NCBI RefSeq assembly: GCF_009498275.1
Contig: NZ_CP045643.1
Span: 6,820,001-6,884,000, forward strand
Direction: 5' to 3'
DNA from: Streptomyces fagopyri
GTDB taxonomy: Bacteria > Actinomycetota > Actinomycetes > Streptomycetales > Streptomycetaceae
DNA length: 64,000 nucleotides
In this document: positions 18,577 to 28,063 of the stretch, piece after piece
Position numbering within the stretch: the first letter of the stretch is position 1
Layout of the letters: each line of letters starts with the position of its first letter
Notes under the pieces: generated by a model
What the model was told of the DNA's origin: nothing
The model's input: only the letters and a program-made list of their open reading frames with translations
Databases searched by the model: none
Program-made: the position numbers and the translations under genes

Positions 18577-19991
18577 CCCCGACACCCCTCCACCCACGCC
18601 ACGAACCCGAAGCACCCCGCGACCTCGTGGGCATCGGAATCGGCCCCTTCAACCTCTCCCTCGCCGCCCTAGCCCAGCCCCTCCCCGAACTCGACACCGT
18701 CTTCTACGAACAGCGCCCCGGCTTCGACTGGCACCCCGGCCTCCTCATCGACGGCGCCACCCTCCAAGTCCCCTTCCTCGCCGACCTGGTCACCCTCGCC
18801 GACCCCACCAGCCCCTGGTCCTTCCTCAACCACCTCAAGGACCGCGACCGCCTCTTCCCCTTCTACTTCGCCGAGCGCTTCCACATCCAGCGCGCCGAAT
18901 ACGACGCCTACTGCCGCTGGGTCGCCGACCGCCTCCCCGGACTCCACTTCGGACACCAGGTCGACGCCGTCCGCTGGAACCCCGAACGAGCCCTCTTCGA
19001 AGTCGACTTCACCCAACTCGGCACCGACGGAGAAGCCGAAGCCCTCGGCCGCACCCACACCCGCAACATCGTCCTCGGCGTCGGCACCGCCCCCCACATC
19101 CCCGACGCCCTCAAACCCCTCGTCGAAGCCCCCGGCGTCCCCGTCATCCACGCCGCCGACTACCTCGCCCACCGCGACCGCTTCCTCACCGCCGAACACA
19201 TCACCGTCATCGGCGCCGGACAATCAGGCGCCGAAGTCTTCCTCGACCTCCTCAGGAACCGCCCCGCCGGACGCGAGAAGATCCACTGGCTCGCCCGCAC
19301 CGAGGCCTTCGCCCCCATGGAGTACTCCAAACTCGGCCTCGAACACTTCACCCCCGACTACACCCGCTACTTCCACGCCCTCACCGAACCCGTACGCGAC
19401 CGCCTCGTCGCCGCCCAATGGCAACTCCACAAAGGCATCGACGCCGACACCATCGCCGCCATCCACGACGAGCTCTACCGCCGCACCCTGCACGGCGACT
19501 GGCCCGACGCCGTCCTCACCCCCGCCGTCACCGTCCGCACCGCCGGACGCGTCGCCACCACCAAAGTCGAACTCCACCTCGAACACGGCCAACAAGGCAC
19601 CCGCAGCCGCCTCACCACCGACGCCGTCGTCCTCGCCACCGGCTACCGCGAACGCCCCCTCGACCGCATCCTCGCCGGACTCGACCCCTACCTACGCCGC
19701 GACGACTCCGAACGCCCCCGCATCGACGACCAGTTCCGCCTCCACCTCGACCCCTCCGTCAACGGCCGCGTCTACGTCCAGAACGCCGAACTCCACACCC
19801 ACGGCGTCGGCGCCCCCGACCTCGGCCTCGCCGCCTGGCGCAGCGCCACCATCCTCAACTCCCTCACCGGCAAGGACCCCTACCCACTCCCACGCCGAAC
19901 GGCCTTCACCACCTTCGGACTCGAACCCCACCCACAGATCCCACCCACACGACACAGCCCGGCCCTCACACCCCTCGCCGACGGACGATGA
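18573..19991 (+). CDS. desB: DesB-like lysine/cadaverine N-monooxygenase
   Basis: A 472-residue flavin-dependent N-hydroxylating monooxygenase. The FAD-binding start is DLVGIGIGPFNLSLAALA (about 18-35), followed by the substrate/FAD region ATLQVPFLADLVTLADPTSPWSFLNHLKDRDRLFPFYF, NADPH motif ITVIGAGQSGAEVFLDLL (about 211-228) and the C-terminal ATGYRERPLD. It hydroxylates cadaverine to N-hydroxycadaverine with NADPH and O2. It overlaps desA by ATGA. The C-terminal about 25 residues are longer than usual. Convergent to the nucleotidase gene, with a terminator between them. Confidence 0.9.
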   Translation: MTPTPLHPRHEPEAPRDLVGIGIGPFNLSLAALAQPLPELDTVFYEQRPGFDWHPGLLIDGATLQVPFLADLVTLADPTSPWSFLNHLKDRDRLFPFYFAERFHIQRAEYDAYCRWVADRLPGLHFGHQVDAVRWNPERALFEVDFTQLGTDGEAEALGRTHTRNIVLGVGTAPHIPDALKPLVEAPGVPVIHAADYLAHRDRFLTAEHITVIGAGQSGAEVFLDLLRNRPAGREKIHWLARTEAFAPMEYSKLGLEHFTPDYTRYFHALTEPVRDRLVAAQWQLHKGIDADTIAAIHDELYRRTLHGDWPDAVLTPAVTVRTAGRVATTKVELHLEHGQQGTRSRLTTDAVVLATGYRERPLDRILAGLDPYLRRDDSERPRIDDQFRLHLDPSVNGRVYVQNAELHTHGVGAPDLGLAAWRSATILNSLTGKDPYPLPRRTAFTTFGLEPHPQIPPTRHSPALTPLADGR

Positions 19992-20044
19992 GACGCACCG
20001 CCCCCGAAACACCCCCGACCGACCCCCGGACCGCCCCACACGCC

Positions 20045-20085
20045 AACGGCGCCGGCCCCCCGGAAAAAGGGGAACCGACGCCGTT
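20045..20085. terminator. Bidirectional terminator between desB and the 5'-nucleotidase gene
   Basis: AACGGCG at 20045-20051 pairs with CGCCGTT at 20079-20085, and inner CCGG-CCCC pairs with GGGG-AACCG with small mismatches around a purine-rich AAAA loop. It lies between the stops of two convergent genes. Confidence 0.65.
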
Positions 20086-20102
20086 CACACCACCGCGCGG
20101 TA

Positions 20103-21917
20103 CTAGAAGACCGGCGTACCCTCCCGCGTGAGCCGCCAGTCCACCGACGCGAACTCCCTCGGGTCGAGAGTCCCCTTCGCCGTCACCCACTCCGCGATAC
20201 GCGTACGGATCTCCGTCGACTCCGACCACACCTCCTTGGCCGACGCCACGAACGGGAACGCGCCACCACCGTTCGCCCGATAGTTGTTCACCGCGAACAC
20301 GAACTGCTGCGCGTCGTCCAGCGCCACACCACCGAACGTCAGATTCCTGATCCGCGAACCCTCCGCCTGCGCGATGTCGATGTCGTACCCCAACCCCGAC
20401 ACATAGTCGTAGTTGTAGTCCGGACGATCATTCGCGTTGGTCAGCTTCTCCACGTCCACCACCGCACCCACCGCGGTCCGCACGAAGTAGTTCGCCGAAT
20501 ACTCCAGGTACGCCCGCACCTGGGCACCCGTCATCACCTTCGCCACCAGCGTGTTGTCATACACGTACAGGCTCGACAGATCCCGGATCGTCACCTCACC
20601 CGCCGGAATCTCCGACGTCCGCGAGAACGGCGAGGCCTGCGCGATCACCGGCAGCGACGCGTACTCCGTCCCCACTAGAGCCGCCCTGACCACATCCTCC
20701 TGCACCTTCGTGATCAGATCGATGATCGGAGCGTCCTTGTACCGCGCCTCGACCGTCGTCAACGTCTCCGTGGCCGTACCGACCACCTGATTGACGTACT
20801 CCACCACCAACGCGTGCTCGTCCCGCAGCAACCGCGTGATCTTCGGGTCGTCGGCCACCGAGTTCGAGTTGCGGACCGACGCCGCCACCGACTCGACCTG
20901 CCACCGGCCCTTCTCGAAGACCAACTCGAAGTCGAACACCGACAACCGCTCCGCGAACGCCAGCGGCTCCGAAAGAACCACCGTCCGCCCCGTCTTCGCG
21001 TTCGTGACCCTCAACTCCGGAATCTCCGCGTGCGCGTGCCCGACCAGAATCGCGTCGATCCCCGGCACCTGCTGCGCCACCAACGCCGCCGAGTTCTCGA
21101 CGTACGGCAACTGGTCACCGTACGAGGACGTACCCGACGCACCCGAGTGCGCCGACACCACCACCACGTCCGCACCCATCGAACGCAGCTTCGGCACCCA
21201 CTTCGCGGCCTGCTCCTCAAGACCCGGGAACACCAACTTGCCCTGGACATAAGCCTTGTCCCAGATCGCGATACCCGGGTTCGTCAGACCCAGCACCGCC
21301 ACCTTCACCACCGGCGCACCCGGCACCCGGAACGTCTTCATGAGATACGGGGGGAACGCCGGCTTCAGCGTCTTCGCGTCCAGCGCGTTCGCCCCCAACA
21401 ACGGGAAGTCGCACTGCGACTCGAACTTCCGCAGCGTCTCGATCCCGTAGTTGAACTCGTGATTCCCCAACGCCACCGCGTCGTACCCGATCGCGTTCAT
21501 CGCCTGCGCCATCGGGTGCACCGGACCGTGCTTCGCGGTGATCGGATCCACCTTCGCGAAGTAGTACGTCAGCGGAGTCCCCTGGATCGTGTCACCCGCG
21601 TCGATCAGCAGCGTGTTGCAACGCCCCTTCTCCTTGCGGACCGCGTTCACCAGCGTCGAGATCCGCGACAGCCCCTGCGCGTTGCCCGCGCTGTCCTTGT
21701 ACTCCGCGTCCTTGAAGTAGTCCCAGTTGAAGACATGCCCATGCAGGTCCGTCGTGCCCATCACGGTCAGGGAGTACCGCTTCACAGGCTTCCTCCCACC
21801 CCTCGCCACCGACTCCGCAGCGGCCTGCGCGGACGGAGCCGCGACCGCACCCGCGAGCGCCACCCCCGCACCCGTCACGGCGGACTTCTCCAGGAACTTC
21901 CGGCGGTTCAAAGACAT
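20103..21917 (-). CDS. Secreted 5'-nucleotidase / 2',3'-cyclic nucleotide phosphodiesterase
   Basis: A 604-residue UshA-type enzyme. N-terminus MSLNRRKFLEKSAVTGAGVALAGAVAAPSAQA is a twin-arginine signal (NRRKFL). The calcineurin-like metallophosphatase domain (about 50-350) has TTDLHGHV, LLIDAGDTIQGTP, ALGNHEFNYG, SAHSGASG and GHAHAEIP. The C-terminal 5'-nucleotidase domain (about 380-600) includes SSLYVYDNTLVAKVMTGAQVRAYLE and VNNYRANGGGAFP. It releases phosphate and nucleosides from extracellular nucleotides. The start ATG has GAGGAG nine bases upstream. No Pho box was recognised. Confidence 0.9.
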   Translation of the reverse strand: MSLNRRKFLEKSAVTGAGVALAGAVAAPSAQAAAESVARGGRKPVKRYSLTVMGTTDLHGHVFNWDYFKDAEYKDSAGNAQGLSRISTLVNAVRKEKGRCNTLLIDAGDTIQGTPLTYYFAKVDPITAKHGPVHPMAQAMNAIGYDAVALGNHEFNYGIETLRKFESQCDFPLLGANALDAKTLKPAFPPYLMKTFRVPGAPVVKVAVLGLTNPGIAIWDKAYVQGKLVFPGLEEQAAKWVPKLRSMGADVVVVSAHSGASGTSSYGDQLPYVENSAALVAQQVPGIDAILVGHAHAEIPELRVTNAKTGRTVVLSEPLAFAERLSVFDFELVFEKGRWQVESVAASVRNSNSVADDPKITRLLRDEHALVVEYVNQVVGTATETLTTVEARYKDAPIIDLITKVQEDVVRAALVGTEYASLPVIAQASPFSRTSEIPAGEVTIRDLSSLYVYDNTLVAKVMTGAQVRAYLEYSANYFVRTAVGAVVDVEKLTNANDRPDYNYDYVSGLGYDIDIAQAEGSRIRNLTFGGVALDDAQQFVFAVNNYRANGGGAFPFVASAKEVWSESTEIRTRIAEWVTAKGTLDPREFASVDWRLTREGTPVF

Positions 21918-22056
21918 GTCACAGACTCCTCGGGAATCGGTCAACGACGCGCGTAGATTCTGACCCACACATGACACTCCCGAACAGGGCCCGAAGGTTT
22001 CCATCTGATGACCAGCCACCCCCGCACACCCCCCACACGATGACAGAGTGGAACAC

Positions 22057-22770
22057 ATGACCCCCACCACGGAACAACCCCAACCCTCCCTCCCCTACGG
22101 CACCCCCGAAGCACCCCGCATCGCCGTCCGCGGCGAAGCCCACCTCGAAGTCGACCCCGAGATCGCCCGCATCGGCATCACCGTCGCCGCCCGCGGCACC
22201 GACCGCCGAGAAGCCCTCACCGACCTCACCCGCCGCAACACCACCGCCCTCGACCTCATCAAGTCCTACGGCGACGCCGTCGAACACATCGAGAGCGGCA
22301 CCTACTCCATCAGCCCCGAACTCACCAGACACGGCCGCGGCGAACGCATCCGCGCCTACCACGGCCGCGTCCACATCACCGCCGAACTCACCGACTTCAC
22401 CGCACTCGGCGAACTCACCACCCGACTGGCCGACCTCGACCTCACCCGCATCGACGGCCCCTGGTGGGACCTGCGCCCCGACTCGCCCTCCCACCGCCAA
22501 GCCCGCCAACAAGCCGTCCGAGAAGCCGTCCAACGCGCCCGCGAATACGCCGAAGCCCTCGGCACCACCCTCGCCGCCCTCGTCGAACTCGCCGACATCG
22601 GCGCCGAGAACACCCCGTCCCACCCCGCAGCCCCCGGCCGCGCCATGCGCTCCATGTCCTTCGCCGGAGCCGCCCCCGAAGAAGCCCCGCCCCTCGACCT
22701 CGAACCCCAACGCCAGCACATCCACGCCCAGGTCAACGCCCGGTTCACGATGGCCCCACCCCGGCTCTGA
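22057..22770 (+). CDS. SIMPL-domain (DUF541) protein
   Basis: A 237-residue protein of the SIMPL/DUF541 family. It shows IAVRGEAHLEVDPEIARIGITVAARGTDRREALTDLTRRNTTALDLIKSYG, the ESGTYSISPEL segment and the final QAVREAVQRAREYAEALG helix, covering the whole family length. Members bind diverse partners and the biochemical role is not settled. There is no signal peptide, so it is probably cytoplasmic. The start could also be GTG at 22048, three codons earlier. It is divergent from the nucleotidase. Confidence 0.8.
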   Translation: MTPTTEQPQPSLPYGTPEAPRIAVRGEAHLEVDPEIARIGITVAARGTDRREALTDLTRRNTTALDLIKSYGDAVEHIESGTYSISPELTRHGRGERIRAYHGRVHITAELTDFTALGELTTRLADLDLTRIDGPWWDLRPDSPSHRQARQQAVREAVQRAREYAEALGTTLAALVELADIGAENTPSHPAAPGRAMRSMSFAGAAPEEAPPLDLEPQRQHIHAQVNARFTMAPPRL

Positions 22771-22985
22771 CCCCCGAAACCATCACCCTCGGTGACCGGG
22801 CGATCCCCCACCCGGACCATCGGGAGGCCGCTCCGCGCAACCCCGGACGGCCGCGGCGCGCACCCGCCGCCTCTCATCCGCTCATAGGAGCGGCCGCACG
22901 CACAATTCAACAGTTGTCAATAATCCTTCACGCAAAGGTTGTTGAGTAGTCATGCACGGCCAATTCTCTACCCACGGGTAAGGCC

Positions 22986-22991
22986 TAGGCT
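22986..22991 (+). promoter_or_regulatory. -10 element of a probable leaderless pyk promoter
   Basis: TAGGCT is six bases before the pyruvate kinase ATG, and there is no Shine-Dalgarno in between. A transcript starting at the ATG is therefore likely. No convincing -35 is visible 17-18 bp upstream. The preceding stretch 22905-22960 is markedly AT-richer than the rest of the window. Confidence 0.5.
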
Positions 22992-22997
22992 CAAACC

Positions 22998-24434
22998 ATG
23001 CGCCGAGCAAAAATCGTCTGCACCCTGGGCCCCGCCACCGACTCCTACGACCAGATCAAAGCCCTGGTCGACGCCGGAATGGACGTAGCCCGCTTCAACC
23101 TCAGCCACGGCACCTACGCCGAACACGAGGACCGCTACCAGCGGGTGCGAAAGGCCGCCGACGAAACGGGCCGCAGCATCGGACTCCTCGCCGACCTTCA
23201 AGGCCCGAAGATCCGACTCGGCCGCTTCACCGAAGGTCCCGTACTCCTTGAACGCGGAGACACCTTCACCATCACCGTCGAAGAAGGCGCCGAAGGCGAC
23301 CGCCACACCTGCGGCACCACCTACACCGGACTCGCCACCGACGTCACCCCCGGTGAGCGCATCCTCGTCGACGACGGCAAGGTCTGCCTCGAAGTCACCA
23401 CCGTCGACGGCCCCCGCGTCCACACCACCGTCATCGAAGGCGGCATGGTCTCCGACCACAAGGGCCTCAACCTCCCCGGCGTCGCCGTCTCCGTCCCCGC
23501 CCTCTCCGACAAGGACGAAGCAGACCTCCGCTGGGCCCTGCGCATGGGCTTCGACGTCATCGCCCTCTCCTTCGTCCGCACCGGCGACGACATCCACGAC
23601 GTCCACCGCATCATGGACGAGGAAGGCCGCCGCCTCCCCGTCATCGCCAAGGTCGAGAAGCCCCAGGCCGTCGAGAACATCGACGGCATCGTCGCCGCCT
23701 TCGACGGCATCATGGTCGCCCGCGGCGACCTCGGCGTCGAAATGCCCCTCGAACAGGTGCCCATCGTCCAGAAGCGCGCCATCAAGCTCGCCAGGCGCAA
23801 CGCCAAACCGGTCATCGTCGCCACCCAGATGCTCGACTCGATGATCGACCACTCCCGCCCCACCCGCGCCGAAGCCTCCGACGTCGCCAACGCCGTCATC
23901 GACGGCACCGACGCCGTCATGCTCTCCGGCGAGACCAGCGTCGGCAAATACCCCGTCGCGACCGTCCGCACCATGGCCCGCATCGTCACCGCCGCCGAAG
24001 AGGACCTCCTCGCCACCGGCCTGCCACCCCTCACCGAACGCAACAAACCCCGCACCCAGGGCGGCGCCGTCGCCCGCGCCGCGGCCGAGATGGGCGACTT
24101 CCTCGGCGCCAAGTTCCTCGTCGCCTTCACCCAGTCCGGCGACACCGTCCGCCGCCTCTCCCGCTACCGCTCCCCGATCCCGCTGCTCGCCTTCACCTCC
24201 GACCCGGCGACCCGCTCCCAGCTCAGCCTGACGTGGGGCGTGGAGACCTTCCTCGGCCCGCACGTCGGCTCCACGGACGCGATGGTCGACCAGGTGGACG
24301 AACTGCTGCTGAAGTACGGCCGCTGCAAGAAGGGCGACATCGTGGTCATCACGGCCGGCTCCCCGCCCGGCGTCTCCGGCACGACGAACCTGGTCCGCGT
24401 CCACCACGTCGGCGAGGACGACAGCCCCAAGTAG
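22998..24434 (+). CDS. pyk: Pyruvate kinase
   Basis: A 478-residue pyruvate kinase: phosphoenolpyruvate plus ADP gives pyruvate plus ATP. Family landmarks are RRAKIVCTLGPATDS at the N-terminus, ARFNLSHG, LADLQGPKIRLG, SDHKGLNLPGV, the catalytic-lysine/metal signature VIAKVEKPQAVENIDGIVAAFDGIMVARGDLGVE (about 217-251), ATQMLDSMI and DAVMLSGETSVGKYP. The C-terminal allosteric domain is complete. Length is normal. It is tail to tail with the LAGLIDADG gene, with only 10 bp between the stops. Confidence 0.97.
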   Translation: MRRAKIVCTLGPATDSYDQIKALVDAGMDVARFNLSHGTYAEHEDRYQRVRKAADETGRSIGLLADLQGPKIRLGRFTEGPVLLERGDTFTITVEEGAEGDRHTCGTTYTGLATDVTPGERILVDDGKVCLEVTTVDGPRVHTTVIEGGMVSDHKGLNLPGVAVSVPALSDKDEADLRWALRMGFDVIALSFVRTGDDIHDVHRIMDEEGRRLPVIAKVEKPQAVENIDGIVAAFDGIMVARGDLGVEMPLEQVPIVQKRAIKLARRNAKPVIVATQMLDSMIDHSRPTRAEASDVANAVIDGTDAVMLSGETSVGKYPVATVRTMARIVTAAEEDLLATGLPPLTERNKPRTQGGAVARAAAEMGDFLGAKFLVAFTQSGDTVRRLSRYRSPIPLLAFTSDPATRSQLSLTWGVETFLGPHVGSTDAMVDQVDELLLKYGRCKKGDIVVITAGSPPGVSGTTNLVRVHHVGEDDSPK

Positions 24435-24444
24435 GCGATCCCCG

Positions 24445-25221
24445 TCAGTACTTGGGGCCGACGTGGGTGTCCATGAGGGCGACGGAGGCCTTCTGGGCGA
24501 CGGAGATGTTGTACGGGTTTCCACCGCGGGTGCAGTGCGTCCACCGGACGCCGAGCGTGTCGAGGGTGTCGGTGCAGAGCCGCCGGATGTCGTCCGACAC
24601 GTTGGTGAAGAAGTACCGGGGATATTCGTAGCGCTTGCGTTCACCGCCGACCATACGGGTGGTCCAGTTGGTGATCCGGCATCCGTCGGAGTGGATGAGG
24701 CCCCGGACGAATTCCCAGGGGTGGGCGCCGACGATCTCCTGCTGCCAGGGTTCGAGGACGATGAGGCGCTCGTGCTTCTTGCCGGGGCCGTGCCGGGGGA
24801 AGAGGCAGCGCCAGTGCCGGCTGTACGCGACGACGGACACGTACCCGCCCGCTTGCGACCGGCTCGACCTCGCGCTGGGGTTGACCGCTTCGACGGCGGC
24901 GGCGCATGTCTCGATCAGGCCCGGCCAGCTGTCAGCGCAGGCGATGCGGAGAAAGTGGCCCGCTCGCACGCCAGGACTGATGCAGCCGTCTCCGAGGTAG
25001 AGCCCGAGGAGGTAGCTGTAGGCCGCTGTGTCCGGAGGCGCCTCGGTGAGGGGGCCGCATCTGGAACAGGGCGTGTTCCGCATCCGTGGTAGCGGGTCCA
25101 GGCGTGACTGCCAGGAACGGATCGCGGACCGGGAGGCGCCGGTCGCCCTGCTCGCGGAGTTGAGGCTGTGCCCCTGCGCGACCAGTGTCAGCGCTCGCTT
25201 GCGCGTGCCGATGTCGTACAT
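24445..25221 (-). CDS. Free-standing HTH and LAGLIDADG-type endonuclease-like protein
   Basis: A 258-residue protein. Residues 1-40 (MYDIGTRKRALTLVAQGHSLNSASRATGASRSAIRSWQSR) form a Hin/resolvase-like helix-turn-helix. CSRCGPL may be part of a zinc knuckle. Two LAGLIDADG-like motifs follow, SYLLGLYLGDGCI (about 72-84) and WEFVRGLIHSDGCRI (about 171-185), each with the catalytic acidic residue. This resembles the LAGLIDADG homing endonuclease fold as a free-standing gene, not in an intron or intein. Whether it cuts DNA or has become a regulator is unknown. The ATG at 25219-25221 is preferred over an upstream start because the HTH begins there. Confidence 0.72.
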   Translation of the reverse strand: MYDIGTRKRALTLVAQGHSLNSASRATGASRSAIRSWQSRLDPLPRMRNTPCSRCGPLTEAPPDTAAYSYLLGLYLGDGCISPGVRAGHFLRIACADSWPGLIETCAAAVEAVNPSARSSRSQAGGYVSVVAYSRHWRCLFPRHGPGKKHERLIVLEPWQQEIVGAHPWEFVRGLIHSDGCRITNWTTRMVGGERKRYEYPRYFFTNVSDDIRRLCTDTLDTLGVRWTHCTRGGNPYNISVAQKASVALMDTHVGPKY

Positions 25222-25327
25222 GTGGCCACTCTGCGGAAACGGAGTGAATGGCACGCAGCGAAAAGCGGATGTTCACCAGAATGGGAACATCCGCTTTTGA
25301 TTGACGACCTTGGAATCCAAAGAAAAG

Positions 25328-25400
25328 TGCCCCGAGTCGGATTCGAACCGACGCTGTATGGGTTTTGAATCCATCGCCTCTGCCGCTGGGCTACCGGGGC
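25328..25400 (-). tRNA. Unusual short tRNA with anticodon CAA (tRNA-Leu-like)
   Basis: The 73-nt minus-strand sequence folds as a class I tRNA. Acceptor GCCCCGG pairs with TCGGGGC (one G-T), the D-arm is GCCCAGCGGCAGAGGC with GG in the loop, the T-arm is GTCGG-TTCGAAT-CCGAC, the variable loop is only five bases and the discriminator is A. The anticodon loop reads TTCAAAA, so anticodon CAA (Leu, UUG codons). Normal bacterial tRNA-Leu has a long variable arm, absent here, and the stem ATGGA/CCCAT ends in an A-C mismatch. CCA is not encoded. It may be atypically charged or a tRNA-like RNA. Confidence 0.75.
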
Positions 25401-25501
25401 TTCCTTCGAAACGAAGGTCAGCGGTCACCCGCCGTGTGACCACCTTACCGCAGCTAGGTACGCTCTTGGGAGCAGTACCCGCCCCTGAACGAGGAGCCCC
25501 C

Positions 25502-26152
25502 GTGACCGCCCCCGAGTCGCCCCAGCCCGTCGCCGACGACGACAAGTCGCACGTGCCTCCGCTGACGACCCGTGTCGTCATCGCCGAGGACGAGGCGCTG
25601 ATCCGTCTCGACCTGAAAGAGATGCTCGAGGAAGAGGGCTACTCCGTCGTGGGTGAGGCGGGGGACGGTGAGCAGGCAGTCGAGCTGGCCCGTGAGCACA
25701 AGCCGGACCTCGTGATCCTCGACGTGAAGATGCCGAAGCTGGACGGGATCTCGGCGGCGGAGAAGATCGCGGAGGAGGGCATCGCCCCGGTTCTGATGCT
25801 GACGGCGTTCTCGCAGCGCGATCTGGTGGAGCGGGCGCGTGACGCGGGTGCGATGGCGTACCTGGTGAAGCCGTTCAGCAAGAGCGATGTCGTGCCGGCG
25901 ATCGAGATGGCCGTGTCCCGGTTCGCGGAGCTGAAGCAGTTGGAGCAGGAGGTCGCGGACCTGAGTCTGCGGCTGGAGACGCGGAAGCTGGTGGACCGGG
26001 CGAAGTCGGTGCTCCAGACGGAGTACGGCCTGACGGAGCCGGCGGCGTTCCGGTGGATCCAGAAGACGTCGATGGACCGTCGGATGTCGATGCAGCAGGT
26101 CGCGGAGGCGGTCATCGCGGACGCCGCGGAGAAGAAGTCGCCGAAGGGTTAG
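25502..26152 (+). CDS. pdtaR: PdtaR-type response regulator with ANTAR RNA-binding domain
   Basis: A 216-residue antitermination regulator. The receiver domain (about 23-140) has EDE at 29-31, phosphoacceptor Asp74 in LVILDVKMPK and the lysine in YLVKPFSK. The linker helix is a coiled coil (FAELKQLEQEVADLSLRLETRKLVDRAKSVLQ). The C-terminal ANTAR domain (about 150-207) has the AxxR..A pattern in EPAAFRWIQKTSMDRRMSMQQVAEAVIA. Phosphorylated PdtaR binds paired hairpins in mRNAs and prevents termination; its kinase PdtaS is not in the window. The GTG start at 25502 has GAGGAG five bases upstream. Confidence 0.9.
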   Translation: MTAPESPQPVADDDKSHVPPLTTRVVIAEDEALIRLDLKEMLEEEGYSVVGEAGDGEQAVELAREHKPDLVILDVKMPKLDGISAAEKIAEEGIAPVLMLTAFSQRDLVERARDAGAMAYLVKPFSKSDVVPAIEMAVSRFAELKQLEQEVADLSLRLETRKLVDRAKSVLQTEYGLTEPAAFRWIQKTSMDRRMSMQQVAEAVIADAAEKKSPKG

Positions 26153-26173
26153 TCCCGTCGCGTGCGAGCGCGC

Positions 26174-26212
26174 GAAGAGGCCCGCGTCCCCACGAGGGGC
26201 GCGGGCCTCTTC
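26174..26212. terminator. Strong bidirectional terminator between pdtaR and livF
   Basis: GAAGAGGCCCGCG at 26174-26186 pairs perfectly with CGCGGGCCTCTTC at 26200-26212, with inner CCCC/GGGG pairs around an ACGA loop. It serves both convergent genes. Confidence 0.9.
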
Positions 26213-26228
26213 GGCTGTGGGCGGGGTT

Positions 26229-26941
26229 CTAGTCCTCGCCGAGGTAGGCCTTGCGTACGGACTCGTCGTGCAGGAGGTCCTGTCCGGTTCCGGAGAGCAC
26301 GATGTTGCCGACTTCCATGACGTGTCCCTGGTCGGCGAGGGAGAGCGCCGCCTGGGCGTTCTGTTCGACGAGGAGGATGGTCGTGCCGTCGGACTTGAGT
26401 TCGGCGATGGTGGCCATGATCTTCTGCATCATGATCGGTGAGAGGCCCATGGAGGGTTCGTCGAGCATGAGCAGTTTGGGCTGGGACATGAGCGCGCGGC
26501 CCATGGCGAGCATCTGCTGTTCGCCGCCCGAGAGGGTTCCGGCGGCCTGCTTGCGGCGTTCCCCGAGGATGGGGAAGAGGTCGTAGGCGCGCTGGATGTC
26601 CTTCTCGATGCCTGCCTTGTCGGTGCGGAGGAAGGCTCCGAGCTGGAGGTTCTCGGTGATCGTCAGCCGGGGGAAGATGTGGCGTCCCTCGGGGGAGTGG
26701 GCGAGGCCCAGGGAGACGATCTTGTGGGCGGGGATGCCGTCCAGGGGTTGGCCGTCGAAGGTGATGCGGCCGGAGGTCGGCTTGAGGAGGCCGGAGAGGG
26801 TGCGCAGGGTGGTGGTCTTGCCCGCGCCGTTGGTGCCGATGAGGGTGACGATCTGGCCGGCTTCGACGGAGAAGGAGATGCCCTTGACGGCTTCGATCTT
26901 GCCGTAGGCGACCTTGAGGTCTTCGACCTCGAGCAGTGCGG

Positions 26942-26945
<4 letters not shown>
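26229..26945 (-). CDS. livF: Branched-chain amino-acid ABC transporter, ATPase LivF
   Basis: A 238-residue ABC ATPase: Walker A GTNGAGKTT (about 37-45), Q-loop region SPEGRHIFP, signature LSGGEQQML, Walker B LLMLDEP and His in the switch region. It pairs with LivG to drive uptake of branched-chain amino acids (or related substrates) through LivH/LivM. The start ATG at 26943-26945 overlaps the livG stop. Last gene of the livKHMGF operon. Confidence 0.93.

Positions 26946-28059
<1,114 letters not shown>

Positions 28060-28063
<4 letters not shown>

Noticed and set aside
21918..22056. Pho box upstream of the secreted 5'-nucleotidase
   Set aside because: Phosphate regulation is plausible for such an enzyme, but I could not find two GTTCACC-type direct repeats in the promoter region.
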